Assembly: GCA_001600455.1 (NCBI GenBank)
Contig: BCKC01000002.1
Location: forward strand, 1,178,001 to 1,242,000
DNA from: Endocalyx cinctus
Lineage: Eukaryota; Ascomycota; Sordariomycetes; Amphisphaeriales; Apiosporaceae
DNA length: 64,000 bases
Direction of reading: 5' to 3'
Below, piece by piece: positions 57,078-64,000 of the stretch; the stretch's first letter is position 1, and each line of letters opens with the position of its first letter. The translations under genes and the position numbers were made by a program. The notes under the pieces are model-generated. The model did no database searches. It was not told the DNA's origin and saw nothing but the letters and a program-made list of their open reading frames with translations.

Positions 57078-58331
57078 GGCGGACTTCCAAATGATACAGA
57101 GAATTTTGAGATGGAGAAGAGTTATGTATGCAGCACCTAGTAGGTATATATACTAGGCAAGGTACTGTATGTACTCAAGTGCCTACTATCCAAGTTGGGT
57201 AGGTATCACCTATAATATGCAGGTGCAAAGGTTCATAGGTATGGTGATGATAATAAAGAACTCCCAATCACATCTGAGATATAATGATATATTACGTTTA
57301 TTCCTTTAACATAGATCAACAATAGCATATAACAAAGTTGAATATAAAGTAACACAAAATAGGTACTCTATAGATGGAATGATGATGCGATGTTGGAACG
57401 TTAACCTCGAAGTTTTTACTAAGTAAGGCAATCCTTGCCAGATCTCTCTCTTTAGATATGCAAAGGTGGCATGCCAATTAGTGGCGTGTATTCGGATAGT
57501 ATAGTATAGAGGGTTGGTGGGCTGGCGGGGTCAAGATTGCTACCTAGTGTGTCAGTTATAACTTATCAGTTTCTAGGCATCGTCTCGGTACTACACTGCT
57601 GTACTACACTACATTAGGCGTAGATAAATACCTAGGCAGCTACTTAAGTACCCAGCAGCTCAGCAGTCCAGCTATTAACTGCCCTAAAGTATTATGTAGG
57701 TCAAGGTAAAAACGTAAAAAAGAACTATGCAGATACTTCATTTATATAGTACAAGGAGGGGCAGAGGGGTCCAAATATTACTAGATGGGGGGTAAATTGC
57801 CTCCCCCCATTGAAAGATATATCCATCCTATCCTGCCCCGCCAACAAATTTGATAGGTAAAATGATGGATGTTTACTTACCGCTGTTAGATACATACTTC
57901 TTTTTTTTTTTTTTTTTTTGCCTTGTGTCTATGATTAAGAGATACTAAATAACTAACCTTGGAAAAAAGTAGTAGCCTTGACGGGCTTGATTATATTTGA
58001 CAATGTCTTAAAAAATAATCTTCTTATTTTTTCCATATACATTTCAGACTCTCATTTCGACCAGCAAACAGACTTTGTCCTTCACCCCTTCTTCTCTTAT
58101 TACTGCAGGTCGTAGATCCTAGATGACGCATTTAGACCATATAATAGAAGCTTCCTATTTGATATTTACACTTGTTAAAATTGGGGTTTAGGTTGATTGG
58201 GTCTACCTTTCCCCGTTAATTTAACTTAACGGTCTCGAAAAGACGTTTGAAAAGGCACATCCATCCGCCATCTCATCACCACATCCTTTTTCCGATATGG
58301 ACAAGAACTCCCTCGAGAATTTGATGAAGCC
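57078..58331. other. Divergent upstream region of aminopeptidase P and the importin-13-like gene
   Basis: 1.25 kb between start codons. Contains CTAG/GTAC-rich DNA (57137-57205: CACCTAGTAGGTATATATAC then GTACTGTATGTACTCAAGTG), a TACCTAGGCAGCTACTTAAG stretch at 57630 and a poly-T run at 57901-57919. No gene recognised. Confidence 0.5.
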
Positions 58332-61300
58332 ATGGAAAACATACCAATCCCCAACTCTCTGCCCGAAGTTGAACATGTAAGTCGCCGATCCTTTTTTTTA
58401 TCATTTTAGAAGTGTATAATCCTAGGGAGCATACATCTAAGAGGATACATATAGGTCTATAAGAAGGGTATTGCTCAAGACTAATAAAAAATACTAGTTA
58501 ATTCAAGAACTATATAAGCCAAATCCCGCCGAGACTATTACTCAGATTCAAGAAGTCCTACAGCGCCTTCAAAAATCACCTCAGGGCTGGCAGCTTGCTC
58601 AAGGCTTGCTAGCCCGTCCGGGAGACAATATCAAATTCTTTGGTGCGCTAACCATTATCGTGAAATTGAATACCGAGAAGTGAGCTAGATTTTCCTTTTC
58701 CTTTATTCTCCGGTTTCATTACTGACCAAAGAATAGGATACCAGACGAGGATGCGCTCTCCGTCCTCCAAAATCTGGTGACGTGGCTTGGCAACTCCCTC
58801 GAGGATGGTTCCGGTCCAGTTGTCATTAGAAAACTATGTTCTGCCCTTGTGACTTATTTTATCCATTATTCTCACACTTGGGAGAAGTGCATACGCCATT
58901 TAATATGCTGCCTTGACGTCCAAAAGTACGTGCCGATAGATGATACGCAAAGTACTGTTCCCACCGAACATCTGGTGCAAGCCTTGGATATTCAAAAGTT
59001 CCTTGCCGTCACAAGCTTTGCTACTGCTTTGGCTGAAGAGGCCGAAAAGGTTGACACTAAATCATCCAAGTACGTCAGCCTTCATGAGCGTTTACTAGGT
59101 AACGCTGCCGATATCAGTATATTGATGGGTTATGCCCTTAAGCCTACGAACGGCACACCGAATGTGCCTTGTCAAAAAGATGCCATCAGTTGCCTGCAAG
59201 CATGGGTCAACTATGCACAGCGAATTCCAAAACAACCATTAGTCCAAAGTCTCCGAGCACTAGTTGATCCAGTGATAGGTTGCCTGCTCGTTGACGATTT
59301 ATACGAAGTCACTATTGAGTTGCTGACTGATACCTTAGCCAATTGGCAAACGTTTTTTACGCGCGATAATTTCACTTCATTCTACGCTCTTTTCGAGACA
59401 GATTGGTCGAGGGAAAAATATCAAGGTCTCCTGTCGGGTGCCTTTGATTTCGAATATATTCAGTTCGGCTCTTTTATGCTGGCCCTTGGCGATGCCCAGA
59501 TGGTAGAGATGATGGACAAGACTGACAACAGGGCCCAAGCACTTCTAAGCGCGCTTGCTGGCCTCCTATCTGCAGAGGGGCACCCCTATGTAGACGATAG
59601 GCTTTTCGTCCCGGTCCTGGATTTCTGGTCGGCCTTCGTCGAGAATCTTATCGACACCTTTTATACCGAGTCAACTGATAACCTAAATTGGGATGCACCG
59701 CCTTTATCCGAAGTCATGCGAGTCGTGTCAACCTGTTGGCAGAAGATACAATATCCTTCGCTGGAAGTTTATGAATCTTGGGATTCTACGGAGAAGGTCG
59801 GGTTCGCAGACGCGAGGAAGGACGTGGCGGATTTCCTACAAAGCGTTTATCCAATTTCTGGCCAGCCCTTAATCTCTCTATTTGCAGATCTTACCCTTCA
59901 AGCCTTGTCAAATGCAGCGTGGGCTAAACTTGAAGCTCTTAGCTTCTGCTTGGGTGCCCTTTCCGACTGCGTCACAGAAGGTGATTCGTGTGACGATGTT
60001 TTAGGGACGGTTTTTGGCTCGCCGTTATTTGATCTGCTCCGCCAAGGACAGAACGTAGTGCCTATCCGGGCAAGACAAACGTGCTTATACCTGATTGAAC
60101 GTTACTCCGACTACTTTGGGCGCCATGCAGAATTTCTGCCGGCAGCCCTGAACCTGCTTTTTAGCGCCGTAGGCGATCGCCATCTATCTATGCCATCTTC
60201 AAAGTCCATCCATACGCTCTGTTCTTCGTGTCGATCGCTCTTAACGTCCGAAGCAGATGCTTTCTTAGGGCAATACAGTTCACTCCGTGATAGTCAAGGC
60301 CTTGACTCTATAGCAGAAGAGAGAGTAGTAGGAGCCATTGCTTCTGTGGTACAAGCAATTCCGGATAATGATCGGAAGATTCGTGCTATACGAGACCTTT
60401 TAATACTGACTAGTGCAGACATTGATAATTGTTTGCGATTGAAAGCCTCTGAAGCAACCCTTGTACCCATGAATGATCCAGTAAGTCAAGAAGTTACATT
60501 CTTGCAGCATTTGCCGTTTACCACAAGTTAATGCTAATATCCCATAGCTGGTTTTACGGGGGTTTGACCCTTCCCAGCGTCCAGAAGCACCTGTTCCAGC
60601 ATCGGAAGTATCGTTACAATTGGCTATCAGGGCACTTCGCTGCCTCCGCAGTATTGCAAAGGGACTACAGGCCCCTGTTGATTTAGACACTGATGATAAT
60701 GACGTCCAATCCAGTTTATACGCAGATCTAGACCAGATACATCGAGATATCATGGTAAGTCTTACGTGCTGACAGTAACAGCATATAACGTATGCTGACA
60801 CCATTGAAGGGCTCTTTGACTCAGTTAAAGGAAACATTTTCCATGAACAGCGAGGTTGTCGACACCTTGTGCGGAATTTTACGCGCCGGATTCTCAGAAA
60901 CAGAGCCTGGGCCGTTTGTATTCCCGCCACCTATGGTCACTGAAATTATTATTAGTCCTTGGCAAAATCGAATTGCCACTGTTGTGAACACAGCGAGCGC
61001 TTTTGCAAGTTCACTCAATGTTGGGAAACATAAAGCTCTCCTGGCACCTACACTTAGTCAGCTCCTGCCTTGGGTTTTCGGCCTGTTGCATCAATTACCA
61101 GGTAAGTATACGTATGATCCATAGCTGAAAACTAAGTGGTTTGAAGATATGTAGTGATACACATTCAGCTACCGCAAAACTGACAATAAATCTAGATCCC
61201 GAGAGTGACCCCGAGCTCTCACAATATGGGATCGAGTTCGCACAGAGAGTCCTGGCTAGGCATCCAGAGATCCTAATGTCCCAGGCGGGCAATTTGATCG

Positions 61301-61866
61301 AATTTATCTTTGTCTTTGGTCTGAAACTTTTGAATGGAAGCGAGCCTTTGCCTAAAGCAGCTGCGGCCGAATTTTGGGTATGTTTCCCTAAGTGCCATGC
61401 TCAATATCCGTATTCTAACTTAATTGATGTGAATACTAGACAACATTTATCACGGCAAAGACAATAGATGCGAATACGCAGGCAATGATCGATGATGTGA
61501 TGTCACACATAGGGCCACAGCTCTCCCAATCTTTAATTCAAAATATTGGAGGCAAAGCAGCTCGTAGCGAGTTAGACAAGATTGTCGAGCCACTCAAGAA
61601 ACTTGTGGTGCATCACGTTTCAGCACAAAATTGGTTGGAAGCAGCTCTCAATGACCCAACTTTCCCAAGCAACATAATCTCAGCCGAAGAAAAGGCTCTA
61701 TTTCTCAAGAAGATCATTAGGTACGTGGGCACGCACGCTTTTTTAACTCATTTGAACAGTATTAATCTTATTTATCTCTAGTTTACGTGGCTCGCGATTG
61801 ACGAATCAAGTTGTCCGAGATTTCTGGCTCGCTTGTAGAGGATCCAATTTTGCGTATGCATCATGA
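58332..61866 (+). CDS. Importin-13-like karyopherin beta (Kap122 family)
   Basis: Nuclear transport receptor of the importin-beta superfamily, which shuttles cargo through nuclear pores with Ran. Eight exons: 58332-58376, 58498-58679, 58737-60480, 60548-60754, 60810-61101, 61196-61377, 61440-61720, 61782-61866; 1005 residues, right for this class. The N-terminus MENIPIPNSLPEVEH joins LIQELYKPNPAETITQIQEV, then SPQGWQLAQGLLARPGDNIK and FFGALTIIVKLN, the importin-beta N-terminal repeat wording of importin-13/transportin-3 proteins. The body is all-alpha and Leu/Ala-rich, without charged repeats, consistent with HEAT repeats. Another ATG lies upstream in a different frame (MDKNSLENL) but stops after 28 codons. 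Canonical splice sites and closed phases support the model. Cargo cannot be inferred. Confidence 0.92.
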
Positions 61867-62555
61867 TGGAAGAAATATCTATGTCCCCAAGAGTTCAGGA
61901 GAGATAAAGCGTCTTGACCCCAAAGACAGCTATTGGATATTCAATGTATGAGACGATGAATGATATGCCACCAGGATTAATGTGTATGATTACGCAACTC
62001 AAGTGAGGCTATGTAAACCAGCCTGAATTAAGGTATAAATCAAATAGACAGATAGATAATATTCTAATCGCTGGATATTATCAACGTAACATAGGTTCAA
62101 TAGACCCCTAGGCTAGATCTGTATCGGAATCGGATTGCACCCATATAGCAACTGAATATCAATTGAGGATACTGCCCCCACCTAGAGTTCTAACGATTAT
62201 TTTTGGCATTTTATAGGAAGTATATACGCCGTAAGTCTGCCATGTTATTCATTCGCATGTATAACACACCAGTGGCCTTCTTATTTGATCAGTCTACGAG
62301 GAGATGAAGAGACGGTATAAGTCAACAAGGGCTGACCAAGTGAGAATCAACAAGTGCTTATCAAGCCTGAGAGTTCATATATTATAACTCTAGTATCTAT
62401 TCTCTCCGGTCCCCTTTTACCTATATATATATTGTTACATTAATTATACATATGTCATATTTCTACAAGACATCTTCGCAATGCAACTAGCTGGATTATT
62501 CTCATCGATTCTCAAGAACCCAATTCACTCCTCATGTTTATCATTTTATTCTAGA
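61867..62555. other. Intergenic region between convergent importin-13-like gene and MSW1
   Basis: About 690 bp of 3' flanking DNA of two convergent genes. AT-rich, no array, RNA gene or open frame of interest. Confidence 0.5.
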
Positions 62556-64000
62556 TCATGATTTTAGAACATAAGGTTTCGAAAAACCCACAGCGTCTCG
62601 AACGAGCCTCATCGTCTCCTCCGCGTTCTCGCGCGCCATCTCCGCGCCCGCGGCCTCGATTTCGGCCAGATACTTACGCGCTTTCGGGTGCTTCATCTGG
62701 GCGTACTTTTCGCGAACGGGCTCGAGCTCTTCTTCGAGGGCCGCGACGACGGCTTCCTTCAGCTCCTTGATATGAACGCCCTCGAAATCCTCCACGATCT
62801 CGGCCAGCGTCTTCGGGTCTTTCCCCCCCTCGGGAGCCTCTTTTTGACACTGGCATAAAATCTCCAACAGGTTCGCTATCCCCGGCCGATCGTGGGGATC
62901 GTACGATACCGAGGTATCGCTGTCCGTCAGCGCCCCGCCGATGCACTTTCGGATATCCTGCGGCGACGAGGTGACGAGGATACGGGACCAGGCCGAGGGG
63001 TCCGATTTGGACATCTTCTTCCGCGGGTTCTTGAGGGACATGACGCGGGGGGCGTTTGCTGTCGGTGGTGGTGATGAGGAGGTTAGGAGGAGATTGAAGG
63101 ATGGTATATTATTATGAGTGGATAAGATAGAACTAAAAAGAAAGGAAAAGAATGAGAAGATCTAGAAAAAAATTCACTTACTAATTAAGGTTTCGGGAGG
63201 AACCAATAGACCCGGTACGTGGTAATTGTGGTTGAAGTTCGAAACGCATTCCCTAGCGAACTCGAGATGTTGCTGCTGGTCGCTGCCCACGGGAACGTGT
63301 GTTGCTCGGTGCACTAATATATCGGCCGCCTGAAGCACGGGGTACGAAAACAAGCCCAGCTTGAGCTTGGCGCCGGCCGTCTCGTCGAGCGCACTACTTT
63401 CTTCCCCCATCCCAAGCTTACTCTATACAGTTGTGGCGGTCGAATGGTTAGTTAAATGACATACACGCGGGGTAATTTCTCGGTCTTCGCCTCCCCTTCA
63501 CCCCCCTCACTCCCGTAAAAGATATACATTTACGTAAAAAGGAAAAGAAAAATAAAATAACGAACCTTCCACTGCGTCATCCTCCCCAAATACCCCATCG
63601 AAGCCGTGCAGCTCAAGATCCACATAAGCTCGGCATGCTGGGGCACGGAAGACTGGTAGAACAAGACGGACTTGGCCGGGTCGAGCCCGACGGCGACCAT
63701 GGTCGCGAGGGTCTCCTGACGCAGGATACGCAGGGCCTCGGGGTCCTGGGGCATGGTGATAGCGTGGAGGTCCACGACGGAGAAGAGCAGCTTATCGCCC
63801 TCCCCGGGGACGACGGCGTCCTGCAGCTTCTTCCACTGCCTCAGGGCGCCGAGGTAGTTCCCGAGGTGAGGTACCCCCGTGGGCTGGATGCCGGAGAAGA
63901 TGACGGCGGCGGCGTTTCCGGCGCGTTTGGGCGGCGGCGGGAGTTCATCGTTGATTTTCCTGTGCGAGGTGACGGTGGTGCTGGTATCCGTGCCGTAGTT
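62556..64000 (-). CDS. MSW1: Tryptophanyl-tRNA synthetase, mitochondrial type (partial, N-terminus outside window)
   Basis: Class Ic aminoacyl-tRNA synthetase that charges tRNA-Trp. Visible exons are 64000-63566, 63422-63182 and 63058-62556, giving 392 residues; the 5' end lies beyond the window. HIGH-type motif: [25 protein letters not shown] motif: [18 protein letters not shown]. Also present are [35 protein letters not shown] and [17 protein letters not shown], all bacterial-type TrpRS blocks. That subtype marks the mitochondrial enzyme rather than the eukaryotic cytosolic one, but the targeting sequence itself is not visible. The tail is a charged helix ([20 protein letters not shown]). 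It converges on the importin-13-like gene. Confidence 0.94.

Overview
The window is a 64 kb piece of a filamentous ascomycete nuclear genome, most likely Sordariomycetes (Pezizomycotina). The evidence is short spliceosomal introns (mostly 48-125 nt, GTAAGT-like donors, CTAAC/CTGAC-type branch sites, short 3' ends), long AT-rich intergenic DNA full of homopolymers and microsatellites, and protein variants typical of that group: a WOPR regulator of the Wor1/Ryp1/Sge1 type, a fungal TDP1, a short CENP-A, Ale1, Vrg4 and Mmm1. I rebuilt 20 protein genes by joining open frames across introns. I see no tRNA, rRNA, CRISPR array, biosynthetic cluster or intact transposon. Three N bases (3570, 38093, 53364) mark unresolved assembly positions.

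Layout, left to right: RBX1 (-, cut by the left edge); a PNRC-domain decapping-enhancer candidate (+); TDP1 (+, nine exons); a ~9.7 kb gene-free stretch ending at the WOPR master regulator (+); cardiolipin synthase CRD1 (+); mitochondrial tRNA modification enzyme MTO1 (-); SM protein VPS45 (-); ERMES subunit MMM1 (+); CAAX protease RCE1 (-); a 3.8 kb gap; a serine-rich two-pass membrane protein (+); a 2 kb gap; lysophospholipid acyltransferase ALE1 (-); GDP-mannose transporter VRG4 (-); a short-chain dehydrogenase with an altered nucleotide-binding loop (-); acireductone dioxygenase ADI1 (-); a derlin (-); CENP-A (+); a FUN14 protein (+); aminopeptidase P (-); an importin-13-like karyopherin (+); mitochondrial tryptophanyl-tRNA synthetase (-, cut by the right edge).

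The genes are ordinary single-copy housekeeping genes, not one pathway. There is a loose excess of mitochondrial functions (CRD1, MTO1, MMM1, FUN14, the tryptophanyl-tRNA synthetase, possibly aminopeptidase P) and of ER/Golgi membrane functions (RCE1, ALE1, VRG4, derlin, VPS45). The most unusual structure is the very long, repeat-decorated upstream region of the WOPR gene. It recalls the exceptionally long regulatory regions of Wor1-type genes elsewhere and is the best candidate for undescribed regulatory biology here. Other points of interest are a ubiquitin-interacting motif plus a SUMO-interacting-like motif at the TDP1 N-terminus, the PNRC/decapping motif protein, a 46-bp tandem repeat inside a CRD1 intron, a lysine-free RG-rich tail on CENP-A, and a recurrent TACCTAGGTA-type palindromic motif in intergenic DNA.
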